From the NCBI RefSeq assembly GCF_022605725.1, contig NC_065547.1, positions 27,693,167 through 27,757,166 of the forward strand: a DNA stretch of 64,000 bases, given 5' to 3'. The notes below the pieces were generated by a model, which had not been told where the DNA came from, ran no database searches, and saw nothing but the letters and a program-made list of their open reading frames with translations. This DNA comes from Anthonomus grandis grandis. Taxonomy: Eukaryota; Arthropoda; Insecta; Coleoptera; Curculionidae. Numbering within the stretch: position 1 is the first letter of the stretch; every line of letters starts with the position of its first letter. Shown here piece after piece: positions 11,186-25,149 of this stretch. Made by a program: the position numbers and the translations under genes.

Positions 11186-11531
11186 TTTTCCAGATACGAG
11201 CAACAGTTTTATTGCTCATTCCCAGTTCCTCTCCAACACTTCTAGTGGACCGTGTCGAATCAACTTCTAGGGTACTGCAAACTTCTTCCCGCCGTTCTAT
11301 ATCTTGGACTACTTCAACAGGTGATTCTTGACGTTTTGTGTGGCATTTTTTACAATCTTGAAGACAAAAAGATGTCTCAAAATTTGTAACCACATTTAAA
11401 ACTGTTTTTGCACAAGGAATCAGTCTATTCTCAAATGTCACTGAAAACAAATCTCTACATTGTACTGCCGAATTGCCTCCATAAAACCATTTAATTATTT
11501 GAACTCTTTCGGAAGGGGTATAAACAGCCAT
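11186..11531 (-). pseudogene. Mariner-type transposase, N-terminal DNA-binding part
   Basis: Starting at the ATG at 11529-11531, the reading is MAVYTPSERVQIIKWFYGG, then CRDLFSVTFENR, the Cys-rich LQDCKKCHTKRQES, SPVEVVQDIERREEVCSTLE, and the second helix-turn-helix GEELGMSNKTVARIWKKY. This is the paired HTH region of mariner-type transposases. It stops abruptly at the CR1 target duplication, and the protein resumes at 5551 on the far side of that element. With the C-terminal piece it forms one split gene. Terminal inverted repeats of this mariner were not located. Confidence 0.85.
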
Positions 11532-11989
11532 AGTGAAAAAAAACACGAAAATAACGCTCAAAAATTATTAATGCAACGTGCAGTAACACAGCAAAGTGAG
11601 GTCTGCTGACTCCCGGTTCAAAAAATAAAAACGAAAAATTCCGCCGCCTGCAAGCCGCAACCTAGCGGTGTTGCCATTATTTTGGGTAATACGTAGCTCA
11701 TGATAACACGATCTGTATAGTCCTTAATACCAATATACAAGAAAATAACAAAATCAGTTATAACGTAAAAATCTCTTAATGCCTTTCAAAAGTTCATGTA
11801 ATAAATCATCAAATTTATGCTAAAAGGACTAGATTAAACAAAAAAGTTATTCATTATTTACCTACTAGTTTGTCGGATGTTTGGGCGTAGAGGGGGAAAT
11901 TTTAGATCGTAATGAGTGTCTTCCAAACTTCAAAGATTCAATATAAAAAGAATGGGTCAACGTTAGAGAAAAACAGGCATAAAGAAACT

Positions 11990-12330
11990 CCCTGCAGTTC
12001 CAATAGTATTACAGCTCCTCCTAAGAAAGCTTAGTTTAGACATATGGGTCATGGAGAATCTTGCGAGAAAAAAGGCAGTAAATTCTATTCAAATGAGAGC
12101 CTGACCTAACTTTAGTCGTCTGTGTAGACGCGGTATTTCGAATAGTATCCATTATTCGTGTGTTGAGATAGAGGATGTTGAACATGTTGTCCTGAATTGC
12201 TACCTTAACTACCTTAATATTGACAGTTTGAGAGTTTACAAAAAAAATTCTGTCCGAAAACATAATTTCGTGTCTTTATATCATGAGATAGCTGGATCAA
12301 AAATTAAGCACTGACTCATTCCTAATGTAA
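11990..12330 (+). pseudogene. Non-LTR retrotransposon fragment, C-terminal Cys/His motif
   Basis: About 12100-12290 reads PNFSRLCRRGISNSIHYS and then EIEDVEHVVLNCYL, which resembles the Cys...His...Cys knuckle after the reverse transcriptase thumb in R1/Jockey-type ORF2 proteins. The rest is too eroded to place. The neighbouring 11562-11990 and 12330-12650 hold nothing firm. A 42-codon ORF at 12386-12514 (plus strand, MESFYHYIRSGTCKQ at its start), preceded by an acceptor-like TTTCTCATAG, is not recognised. Confidence 0.45.
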
Positions 12331-12666
12331 TCACAAGCAAAAATTTAATGCATCCGACATTGATTTCATTTTCATTTCTCATAGAATGGAGTCTTTTTAC
12401 CACTACATTAGAAGTGGTACTTGTAAACAGAGAGCACATGTTTATGATCGTAGATCTTATCCAAATTTTGTGGAAGAATTTTTGCCAATTGCCTCAGAAG
12501 TAGAGGCTATTTAAAGCCTAAGAAAAGACAAAAAAAAATACATTTTTGACGTTTAGCTTTTTGCCAAGTGATTGACAACTGATTTGTAATCACTCGGATA
12601 AGAATCCACCGTTTTCCGATAATCGTCTCGTAAATATCAATGAAATAATTTTAATCAGTCGCTTAC

Positions 12667-12852
12667 TTTAACACTAGTAGGAAACTGCATGGCAGTTTTA
12701 TTATCAGCAATCACCACAAAATTTTCCTTGCTATATGGTGTATTTGGATCCCATTTAACCAAAAGAATATCAGTCAAAAGCCCGAAATACATTATTCCTT
12801 TGCAATCAACTGCTTCCACTGAAGTTTGTTGATCTAATTTCGTAGGATAGGT
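12667..12852 (-). CDS. Yellow-family exon: SVEAVDCKGIMYFG block (last exon found)
   Basis: Reads TYPTKLDQQTSVEAVDCKGI, MYFGLLTDILLVKW, then FVVIADNKTAMQFPTSVK. It can end at the donor GTAAGC (12661-12666), giving 62 whole codons, or run four more codons to a TGA at 12655. Family members normally have a further LWVLSN-type strand and a tail after this point, so splicing to a missing exon is favoured. No such exon was found between 11560 and 12655. Confidence 0.8.
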
Positions 12853-15800
12853 CTAAAAAATATAGTATAAAAACATCAAAAATTTAAATCTTATACAATA
12901 CTTACGTAAAATAACTGGGGAGAACCATAAGGCGTCTTAAAATTGTCCGGATTTTTCAGATACTTTATATATACCCAGAATTGTCGAACGTCTGACATTG
13001 AATGGTAATAGAGTTTCCTCTTTCCGGGAGGGTCACACTTAGGACTAAGGGCCAACGATACGATGCCATTCGGCGAATAGAAAGTATCGCCTAAGAAATT
13101 TATTTATTTAATATTATGCCCATACATAATATATAATTTTTAATATTGGATATCATAACTAGTGCAACTACTAAGACTACAAATACGCATATTAAGTCAT
13201 GGTTTATCAATACTTAATATATAATTAGATATTCCGAAGTATCCGATTATCAATTTTTTCTATCTTTGTTTTACTTATATTTGTAACGCCGTGAGTATCA
13301 GCCTACCTTCGCCATTTCGGATTCGCGGTGATGCAAGTGGAGATGCGTGGAAGGTTATCGAATTTTCGGAACTATGGTCTGGCAAGTAAGTATGTAATAA
13401 TAATAAAACTTTTATTACTCCCAATTACCAAAAAAACTAGCTTAGTATAGTGGAATAGAATTATACTAAATACGTAAAAGGCATTTCTTTCTTTCCATAG
13501 AAAAGGACTGTTGATCCTATATTTAAAGAAAATAACGAATCTCCAAAACAATTGTTTTTTCTGATTTATGGTCAAAGCATTATACATATAACCGTGTCAT
13601 CGACGTAAATGTGATATAAACAGAACCGTAAAAATTTAATAGTTGTAGTAAATAAATACAGTGTAAATAAATATACGTGATACATGTGATCGTGTTTAGT
13701 GTGTACGTGTAAAATAAATCAATATTTGTATGCATAAATCAATATTTTAGCCTATTTTCATGCATCGAGTATTTAAAAAGATGTAAATTGGACGTCACTC
13801 AATTGGACATTGGTGAAAAGCAAATAATAGTGAATTGGAATAATTCGCACTAAAATGTGTAGGAATTCCAAAGATGATGGAGTTAAAAGTTGCTGAGCTG
13901 AAAAGAGAGCTGGAGGACAACATTGTTTATGATGTCTGGAAGCTATATTGTTGGAAAATTCTGCCAAACTAAGAGAGAATTATGCCAGGTTGGAAGAAAA
14001 GAATTTGAAAAAACAACAACAAGTTTTGTTTGTTGCAATTTTATTTTGTTCCAATTGGAAAACAAATGCTACAGAGTGGAAAAAAAAGAGTTCGGAAAAC
14101 AATGCCAATTTAAAAAAAGGAATTAAAAGAAGAGATTTTGGAAAAATCTTTTCTCTGCAAAAGCGGATTCATTAACGCTGTTCATTAATGGAGGACAGAA
14201 TCTGAAAGCTAAAAGATCTGAAAGAAGAAAAGCTGCCAAGAACACGAGTAAATATTAAACTCGTGTCCGGCAAGGAGAGAACGATTTTGAAGAATTTGTC
14301 AAGCGGATTATTAGGGATGTTTATAAAGGACGCAGCCACCAGAATCAAAAAAAGAAGTGCCGGAAATGTCTTAAAGCACGTGACATCATAAAACACTATC
14401 CAGAAAGCACAAGTTCCACTTAACAGTAAAATAAACGTCACGCTTACCATAGGAAAAGCTATATTTTAACATCCTGTGATAGAAGATGAGGTGATCACCG
14501 GGACCGGCATATTGGGCTTCAAGGGCTTCGAGTTAAGCTTTAAGCAGGGAGTCCTGAAGATAGTCGATGAAAAAGTTGTTTTACATCGTGAAAGGAATTG
14601 GTGAACTCGTAATGTTTGAACCTGCAATGCTTGAAGAGGCTGTTAGTCGAGAGATCTCAATTGGAAATGCCATTGTGCGTTCCGGAGGGAGTATTTATCT
14701 GTGAGGGTAATTAATAACAATCATTATCCTGTGTTATTAAAGAAGAACAAGGACCTAAGTCACTGTTCTGCAATACTTTGATAAGTTGCGGCTGTGGACA
14801 TCAACCAGGAAAACAATTTCGGAAGAATTAGAAGAGGTGGTATCGTTGTCGAGCACCGGTCTAAGGCTAGTCTAAAAATGGAGGCTAATGCATTTATTCT
14901 ATGGGTGTCCAGACGAAAGGACAAGGTAGTCCAGCACAACATCCATACAGGAAATTCTCGGCAGCTTCAAGACTACCACTGGCCTTGCCAAGTAGTAGAA
15001 AGCAGGCTTATAAGATTGTTTAGAGGATGGCCAAGTAAGACGTCATACCTAGCAGTCCATGATATTTTTTACCAGTACCAATGGTCCTGCTAAAGAAAAA
15101 AGGCGGCTCAACCAGATTCTGCGTAGATAATCGGGAACTTAATAACGTGACTAAAAAAGGATGGCTACCCTCTTTCTCCTATTAATGACGCCTTACGTAC
15201 CATAGCTGGATCATAGATCTTTTCCTACACCTGAAAAGTGGATCCCGGCAAGTTGAATTGGCCCCTGAAGATATGAAAAAACAGATTTATCAGTGGGTGC
15301 TGGATTATGGCAATATAGCTTGATGCCATTTCGATTGTGCAATGCCTATGTCACTTATGAATGGATGATGGAAACCATTCGAAGAGGACTGTCCTGAAAG
15401 ACTTATCTTGATGACAAGGCAAATATTCTTAAAATTATGCACTTACTACCGAAGCTATGTGGAGGGATTGGCCAACATCGCAAAACTATTTACCAAGCTG
15501 ATAGAAGGGGAACGGAAATTCCAATAAACTGAAAACTGTCAGGAAACTTTTGGTCATTTAAAAGAGGCTCTGTGACAAGTGCACTTATCCTGACCTATCT
15601 CCTTCCTAAAAAAAATTATACGCTACCAATGTGAACAAAGGAGCCTTGATAAAAAAACATTGGCTATTCTAAAAAGACGCGATCCAATCCAGAGCATAAC
15701 CCGCTCTGGCTTGCCCTATTGCGTCACCCGCCGAGAGTTGCTAGCTATTGTCAAAGCGGTGGAGCACCATTGCAAGTACCTCTTTGGAAGGAAGTTCCTG

Positions 15801-18800
15801 CTGCGTACTGATCATTCGCTTTATAATGGCTATATTAGAGATGTTTCTAAAGCTTACGGGCGTCCAAATACGGGTGTGCTGTTATACTCCGCAACGTCGT
15901 TCTCTGTAGAAAAGCGTGTGTTGTTATTTCTACGAGAGATCCTGTTGCAACCTTATGGCGAAGTGAACATCCACAATCTTTGGGACTATTTCGAAACGAA
16001 CTGAGCTTAGGGCATTAAACTGCCACTTAGTGTAACGATATTGGCAATACTGTGAATATCAGCTGTCCCTCGCCATTCCGCAATCCTTGTGGTGACACGT
16101 GGAAGTTTCGCGAATCTTAGTCTGGCGAGTATATAAGGAGCGGTGGCCGCCAAGAAGCCGTTTCAATTCGACATATAGGCGCGAATTATGAAAGCGATAT
16201 TAATAGCAGTAAAGAAATACAGTGCAAATAAATATTTATAGTAGTCTTAAGTGATCGTGTGTACGTGTAAAATAAATCAGTTGAATATTTTTGTGCATCG
16301 AGTGTTTTGATTCACATCTAACGGACGGAAAAAATGGGACAATATAAGTACAGTATGTAATTACTTAATGTGTACACACTAAATTCAATAAGATTTTTGA
16401 CTAATATTGAGTAAATTACCTGCTATAGTATACTTTTCATATTTTGGAACCGGCTTAAAAGTCTCATCCTGGATCGTCCAGGAAACGTTTTTTTCGAGAT
16501 TGTACACTAGTAGTCTCGGCGCAATAGGATCAGCCACATAAAGCCAAGTTTTCTTACAATTATCCTCCATACTTTCGACTTCTGCGATTGGCGTTAAATA
16601 AAATGATTCGTTTTGGTATTGTTCATAGGGCAATTCATATTTGAATATCAGAGTATCCTGGAATTATAAATTAAAATATCACAAATTGGTGGTGTTTATA
16701 AATATTACTGTTTCCAGGTCGAAAACTAAAATTTGAGGAGGACAAAGGACGCCGTCATCTAGTTTGGCGTTATCCATTACCCAAAGTCTGGAACATTCGT
16801 CAGCCTATAAAAAGACATAAAATCGTCAAAAATATTAATAAATGAGGATTACCGCCTTTATTTCAAATTCGATATCAATTCCAACAATCGGTTTATAGGC
16901 ATCTTCTTACGGTTATTACGTTAATCCAATTTAAAGACAGAATATCACCTAGTGAGTCTTCTGTAAGTTCATATTCTACCAATAAAATATTCTTACTTTC
17001 CCACTTCTACTTCATCGATTTATTTCATTCACTTTCATGTGAATTTAAATATTACCGTCTGAAAAATACATAGTGTTTTCTATTAAAGGAAGAGATTTTT
17101 TAAGTCGACTTTAAGAAGAAAATTTCATATGAACGAATGTCCTATTAATCCGACAAAATTTGGATCGATAAAAGATAAACCAGTATCCTATGGCATAATA
17201 CTGCCCGATATCCTGGATTTTCTTATCGGTCAGTTGCTTCTCTAATGAGATAATTAACCATAGATCCCACACTTATCTAGTATTATGATCTTAGAACATT
17301 GAAAGGCTAGAATTAGTAAACAACAACTTTGTTTGAGTTCAACGTATGCACAAGGGCAAGAGGGATGTTTTGTTTACAAATATATTTATCGATTCTCTGT
17401 TGTCAAACTTACACACATTTTCAAAAGAGGAAATTTTCAGCTGTTCTAAGCGCAAAAATAGTTTCAGTGTATTCTAAGCGCAAAAATAACATCTTCATAG
17501 CAAAAAAATAATAACATTCTTATTCCTAAAACCGCTTCTAAAAAATTTGAAATGGCAACACTGCAGGCAAAAGCTGATGCCATCTTGCGAAATGTCATCT
17601 TGACAAACGGCTTTGTGAAGTTTTGTGTTTTTTCTTTAATTTTTGGTTGAAAAATGAAAAAGGTTAAGTCATTTCGGTGTTTCTGTGAACTGTTACGATA
17701 GTAAAAACTTGCCGCATAACAATTATAAAAATATTTAATTTCCATAAAAATTATTTTTATTAGATAAATACCTTTATTCTAATGAAGTACGATAAAAACA
17801 CGCATGAAGAGTTCATAAACGGTAGTATCGTTTATAATTTAAAGCATAATCTATTAATAATAAATATTTATCATGTAAATATTTTTTGACGACGTCATTG
17901 GTAAAGATGAAAGAAGAAAGTACAGCCCTTGTGTCGGTGGAATCAGCAATGCGATCGAACGGCGTTGCGATGTTGTTGCCTTTTTCTCTAATATATGTCA
18001 TCTACATTCATTTAACTCTAAATGTTGACTTCTTTATAGAGTATCTTATCATATTTTATGAAAAAAAAATCATATTTTATTAAAAAAGAAACGTATTGTC
18101 TTGCACCTGTCAAAATGTGACAAATTTGTATGATATTATCAAGTGTGTTTTTTTGCATTTGTATATAAGCATTTGGCATCATTGCATTAGAGATGCTACA
18201 AGCAAACAAACTGCCCATAGTTCAACGGCAATACTAACTCTAGCCTTTCAATGTTCTAAGCTTATGATTGACAAGACATATTTCTAACGTTCAACTACTG
18301 CCAACTAGTTTAATTATGTGTTTAACTGTTGTCAATTTATCGGGGAGGATCTTTATTGCAAGTTATTGGATAAACGGGGGATAGGTTTATTAAGGAAACA
18401 AGAGATTGCGGGAAATTCTGATGGTTGAAGTTTGCTTACCACTATAATAAGTTAAATGTGAGATAAAACAAGCAAGGTATTGAGACAAATTGGTGTTGTT
18501 GAATGCTCTTGCTTCAGTATAGGTTAAAATCACGATTAGGGAATTCAAAGGGTAAACGAGTGTTACTGAACTGATGATAGGTGCAACTAGAATTTTCAGT
18601 ATTTTGAAAATAGTGGTGGCTTGGTATTCAACTGCGGCAAATCAAGGTCTCTCAAGGGGTATGTTTCCTTTATCTTACCCATTTCCGTCAATGAGCTTGT
18701 TTACTACTATGGATGCTATGGCGCTATAGTTTTGTTGAGTTGTAATTGGGAATTTGAAAAAGACAGTTTTGTTTTTGTAAGCCATATATAAGTGCCTCAT

Positions 18801-21800
18801 TAAAATTTTAATGGTTCATAACATTAAAAATTCGTTTCCTTAAAAATTCGGTTCCAAATTACCATGGACCAACATTAATACTTCTACGAAACGCAAGATC
18901 TTCCGCAAAACCACAGGCATTGAAAATATTCAGTAGAATCCGACTTTCAAAAGAATTTGGCCTTTCATGGACCATAACAAATTTTGCCTAGCGGCGAGCT
19001 AGGAGCTAAATGGTAAACAACTCTAGATAACGACTGAATGAACCCTAGGAAGACGATAATTTTCACCTACAAATGTAGAGCGATGAGACACATTTATGGA
19101 TGAATATGTCAACAACCAAAATTATTGAATTTGGGACATTACCAATCCACACAAGTCAATATTTGGTTCACACATACTTGCCGAATTCTTCACAAGGCTA
19201 ACGGCATCTGGTTTCAATAGAGCATCTCATGCTCCGGAGTGGATGCTACCGAGATCATGCGATTTGACTCAGTTAGATATTTTATTCGTCAGGTTTTCTC
19301 AAATCGCAAATCTATGAAAATAAGCCCTCAAACAACAACACAGCAGCTCTCAAAGCCAACATAATCCATGCAATTTGTTTCGCGACTAATCTTTAATCTA
19401 AATGAATCTTGTCAATAGTTTAAAATATTTCCGGTATTGTGTTTTATTTGATACTATTGACACCAGCACTTAGGTGCCTTCTAGTATCGGAAGCTGTACT
19501 GCTTAACTAATAATCCATGAAGAAGGAAGTGCCTCGTTTAATTTCGATTAAGCTTCATACATTTCACTTAATTGATAAAAGGAATATATACTTACCCAAA
19601 CCCTATAAACGTTAACAATCCTATAGTAATTACACTTTTCTGGGTCGATATGCCAAGACCATGATGGATAAGGGTCTAATACGTGAGTCTCATTTCGACC
19701 AGGCTCTGTGGTATTAATCACCCCCAAACTGGCTGGCGTTCCCTTCAGTTGCCTTCTGGGGACTGTTATGAAATATCGGTCTTGTTGTGTCTTCGCTATG
19801 CATAAAAAAATACACTATTAACTAATACAAAATGAAAAATACTAAAACATTAGGTAGTAAACATGGGTCGTCGTTCCGTTAGTGTATTCTAAGTACCGTG
19901 GAGCAGCTATTTATTATAAATTTATTATAAATGAACTCACACTTTTCTTCGGGTGAGTTTGGTTGTACGGGTTTGGATAGAATTAGGCTATGCAACTCAC
20001 CCGATTCTATTTCGAAGGCATTGCTTGTATTTCCTGAAGCAATTCTATTTCCTTCAACACCATCCGCCATGTTGGGTTGCTGCCATTATTTTAAATAAAA
20101 AAAAGAGTAGCGCTGAGCTCTGCACATCAATGACGATGGAGATAACCGTTTTTAACACTTCGACTAACTCACCAAAATATGCGTTTAGCTGCTGAATCAC
20201 AGTAGAATAAACTTAGTTTTATTAAAAATTTCCACATACCACAAAAGCTTACTTCTGGATAAATCAGTTAGATAGCTTGTGGTAGTTGATCTTTCGGCGA
20301 ACATCTTACCAGGTTCTGCGGAATATTTATAGTCTAACCCTAAAGATGCAAAGATTTTGTTAGGTTTTCTGTATACTGAATGGCCCAAGATTAGGTCTGG
20401 TTTTCAAGGTTAACCAAGAAAAGAAGACTTTCAAGATTGACCTGATTGAAAGAACGCAGTTCGCCATTTTGGGTTACTGCCAATACTTTAAATAAGAGAG
20501 TAGAGTAGAAGTGCTGCCGTTTCTTTATATAAAAAACGAGAGTAAAACAGAACTGTACACGGCAATGGTGCAGAATTGTGAAATGTTTTTAACATGCCAA
20601 CTAACCAATAAAAATATGGCTTTTGGTGTTGAAGCCACAGTGGAAACTCAGTTTTAATAGAAACTTCCACAATTGAAGTTTATACTTTTGGATTGAACAG
20701 GTTGCTAAGTTGATGTTTCATCGATTACCGTGCCAAATTCTGTAAAATAAGGCCTGAACCTGAAGATGCAAAGATTCCATTGAAATTTTCCTGTATACTT
20801 TTGATGAGGAGGGGAGTCTTCAATTGTTCCACAACCGGATACTTAGATGATTAGAATTTAGATAAGCGATAAAATGACTAAGAGAATCATCAACAGACAA
20901 AGATATCATCAACATATCGTTCCCAGAATTTTGGCTTTGACTAAGTTCTTTTATTGATGGAGGATATAGGCTTTAACAGGATCAAGAGGAGAATCCATTG
21001 TAGTAACACTTATCCGTTATGACATGTTCCGTTGTATTGAAAATATGTCTCAGGAAAGACATTTTCGAGTAGCCATAATAAATCTGAAAGTAGATCCCAA
21101 AAATTTACTCCTCCAGTATAGCCTGTATAGCTGTTACATGAATTAAGGGTCTGCTGGACAAGTGGACTTTCCGAAATAGAAGAGAAGCACCTGGCATGAG
21201 ACAGGCCAAGAAACACATCCTCTGGCCTCTTGGCCTGTCTCACCAGACAACTACTGAGCTTAAAAAGACGCGTATTTAAGAAGATTGTTTCAGACCATAG
21301 GTATTGCGGACAACCCGGAATGCCGATGGTGTGGGAAGAGGATAAAACTGTAAACACGTTACCGGAGGGTGCCCAGCACTCACGGGTGCTAGGTTTAAAT
21401 AGGTAAAGGTAAGCTGTATGTGCCAAAAAACCATGGCTGACGGCTGAAGTTTAATGAAAAATATAAGGATTACATCAAGAAGTTTGAAAACAATTCGCAG
21501 GTTTCTAACTACAAGGCAATAAGTGTTTTGGGATCTATGTTCATTCTTTTTGAGCGTTGCTTTTGATTTTTTTTCTACTAGTTTAAAAGACCATTTTATT
21601 GATCAGCAATATTATTGATCTTAAAAATCATTTAACAGAACCTCTGCTCGAGCATGGCTTTCAGGCGCATTCACTGTATACGGATCTTTTGAAGGCCTTT
21701 GACCGAGTGAACCTTGTGGTATTTTTACATACCTCAAAAAGGTATGTGGCTTAAAATTGCAATCTGATTTCGAATTCCTTGTACATTAGTGCTATTTATT

Positions 21801-24800
21801 TATTTTTGATCGTAATTGGCATCCATTCTTAAGGACTGTTAGTACGCTAAGTACTAAGTCCTTACAAAAATCGGCTCTTGCTAAACGTTGTAATTCCCCC
21901 GGGGAGGGTCGGGGTAGAATAGCCCTCCGGTACGCTCTGCCTGTCGTAAAAGGCGACTAAAAGAGCAACCCCTTTGGTGGTAGATGTTGTCCACTTGCAT
22001 CGCCCGGTTCAATACCACCACATAGGACTTAGGCGGCGTGAAGTGCTTCCATCGAACTCACGTTTCGCCGCCATGTCGATGTGTCCGGTTTCCAAAGGGG
22101 AAATGAAAATGAAAAGTTAATGCATGATGGCGCCCTCACGACCAAAACTTTCTGGAGGTAAACTCGCCTCCCATTCGGATCTCCGGGCGGAGGCTGGTCG
22201 GGGGGGTCCATGAGGCGGATCAAAAAGCCTAAAAATCAATTTCTGCAACATCAGAGGCCTAAACACCAATATTAATGCAGTACACCAACACGTGCAATCA
22301 AATAAGCCTCACATTCTGGCATTGGCAGAAACAAAGGTGAAACCTTCAACAACAAATGTTCACCTCATTTATCCTGGATACGATCTACACACCCGATTTC
22401 GACTAAACTTTGGATTGGCAGTATTTGTCAAGAACGATTTGAGTTGTCAGCGGGAGGAAACGCTTGAACCTGCGGACTTCGACGTCATGTGGTTCAAAAT
22501 AATAGCCAGTGGTGCCACGAAATTTATCTGCTGTATCTACAGACCACCAAGCGACACCCAATATAGACGGCTCTTTTTGAACCTGGTTGATTGCATTAAC
22601 CATCTGCAAATTGACTACCCAAGCGCAGAAATCATCGTCATGGGTAATTTTAACGTTCACAATATCAACTGGCTGCGCTTCTGCAACAAGAACGACGATG
22701 AAGGACGAGAAGCTGAGCTGTTTGCCACCATATGCGGGCTTACGCAGCTTGTGGAGGAACTTACCAGAATCCCCGATCGAGACGGCGAGTTCGCGAGTTT
22801 CCTAGATCTAGTCTTGGCTTCAGACCCTGACTCGTACACAGTATCAGTACATGCCCCCTAGGAACATCGGACCACAAATTGATAACAGTCTCTTGCCAGT
22901 TGGAGGTTAAAACGCAGGATCCTCCGATGCCGCGGAAGGTATGGCACTATAAATCAGCAGAGTGGAACCATCTTCGGAAATTTTATCGCTCATTCCCTTG
23001 GAAAGAAGTCTGCTTTAGAACCAATAACATCTTAGAATGTGCAAACCAAATTACAGAGACGATCTTGGCAGGAATGGAAGCTTATATCCCTTTTTCTACT
23101 AAATGCGGATCAAACAACAAGCAATGGTTCAACCTGAATTGCAAAAAGGCAGTAAACACTAAAAACGCAGCATATCGCAAATGGCGTCAACATCCTTCCA
23201 TCGAAAATCGCAGGAACATTTTAGCCTCCAGAAATAGCTGCAAGCGAATTATTGATGAATTCAAAGAGAGTCACAACAACAGGATCAAAAACAAACTGCT
23301 AAACTGCCCAAATGGAACAAGATCTTTCTGGTCGGTATCGAAAGCCGTTAGTCAAGGATTTGCTAAGTCGGCCTTGCCACCCCTAACAGCAGATGATGGT
23401 TCTATCGCGGTAACAGCAAGGGAAAAATGCCAACTTACTGGGTAAACTCTTCGCGTCCAATTCTACTCTGCACTCGCAAGGCAAAACACCGCCATATTTG
23501 CCAAGGGTGAATTCATCGATGGGAGAAATTTCGTTTCCCCAACGAATTATAAATAAAATTCTTAAAAGCGTAGACACCAACAAAGCTTCTGGACCCGATG
23601 GAATTCCAGCCCTAATACTAAAACGTTGTGCAGACGAATTGACTCCTCCCTTATGTAGACTGTTCACGGCATCGTATAAGCAGGGCCAATTTCCAACAAG
23701 CTGGAAAACTGCTCGAGTGCAAGCTGTACCCAAGAAGGGTAAGAAGACGATGCCCTCCAATTACCGCCCGATTGCACCAGTTCCAGTAATATTGAAGATT
23801 ATGGAGAAAGCAGTCAACCAACAACTGTTAAGATATCTGGAATCATCTGGACTAATCAGCGATCATCAATACGGCTTCCGAAAGCTTAGATCCACCGGCG
23901 ATCTTCTGGCCTACGTCACACACTTGTGAACGGAGGCCATGGAGAAGCTCGGCGAGTCCCGCTCAGTCGCTCTTGACATTTCCAAGGCATTTGACAGAGT
24001 GTGGCATGAGGGACTACTAACAAAGCTCTCCTTAATCGGCATACAAAACTCATTATTTAATTGGATCAAAAGTTTTCTTGAACAACGAACAATCCAAGTA
24101 GCCGTCGATGGATACCTCTCCGACAAATTTAACATTAACGCTGGAGTCCCTCAAGCATGCATTCTATCCCCCACCCTTTTCTTGGTATATATCAACGATT
24201 TGCTAGGAACCACTGTCAATCCAATCTACAGCTTTGCGGACGATAGCACACTTATTTCCACATTTAAGTCCGCCAAACCAACGACAGCCGTAAGTTCTCA
24301 GAATCTTAGGCAGCAACAAGTAGCTTCAACCAACAACGATATTAGAGCAATCTTGGAGTGGGGCGATAACAATTTGGTCAATTTTAACGCTAAAAAAACG
24401 CAGGCTGCAGTATTTACGATGAAGACTAACCTTGGTGGCCCGGAGCTGGTTATGGCAGGGAAAACATTGCCAATGAAATCATCTTTACATCTTCTAGGAG
24501 TCGAGGTCACCAACAGTGTGTCCTGGCATGTTCACGTTGCCGAGGTCGCCAGGGCGGCTTCCAAAAAACTCGGAGTGCTCTTCAAAACGAAAAAACTGTA
24601 TACACCAGAACAGCTGCTGACTCTTTATAAGGCTCAAATACGCCCTTCCCTCGAGTATTGCTCGCATGTCTGGAGCACCCAAGCATAATTTAAACCTGCT
24701 GGATTCTATACAGAAGAGAGCTATTCGTCTTATCGACAAACCAGAACTGACAAAGAGTCTGGATAGTCTGGAGCACAGGAGAAAGGTGGCTGATCTCTGT

Positions 24801-25117
24801 TTATTCCACCGTTATTATCACGGTAAGTGCTCCTCTGAGCTGGCAGGCCTGATTCCACCCAGGGCTGTTCCGGCAAGAAGCACGCGTCTAGCAGTTGCGG
24901 CTCATCAACATCGAGTCCACCTGCCTACCCCAAGGACGTCGCTGTATCGGGACTCATTCATCTGGAGAACATCTTCTTTGTGGAACGGGCTTCCACCTCA
25001 CACATTTCCCGACGCATACAACCTACAGCGATTCAAGATAAATGCCCACAAATATCTTTGCGCAAGCACCACTCCAAGAGTGACATAGGACTTTCCTCTT
25101 GTGCATGTGTTTACCAT

Positions 25118-25149
<32 letters not shown>

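Larger units (their letters stand above)
13282..16316 (+). mobile_element. Degenerate gypsy-type LTR retrotransposon in a Yellow intron
   Basis: Two related terminal blocks (13282-13785 and 16031-16316), both starting TGTAACG, flank about 2.2 kb with eroded gag, reverse transcriptase and RNase H on the plus strand. Integrase is absent, so the element is internally deleted. It lies wholly between two Yellow exons and on the opposite strand to that gene. Confidence 0.75.
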
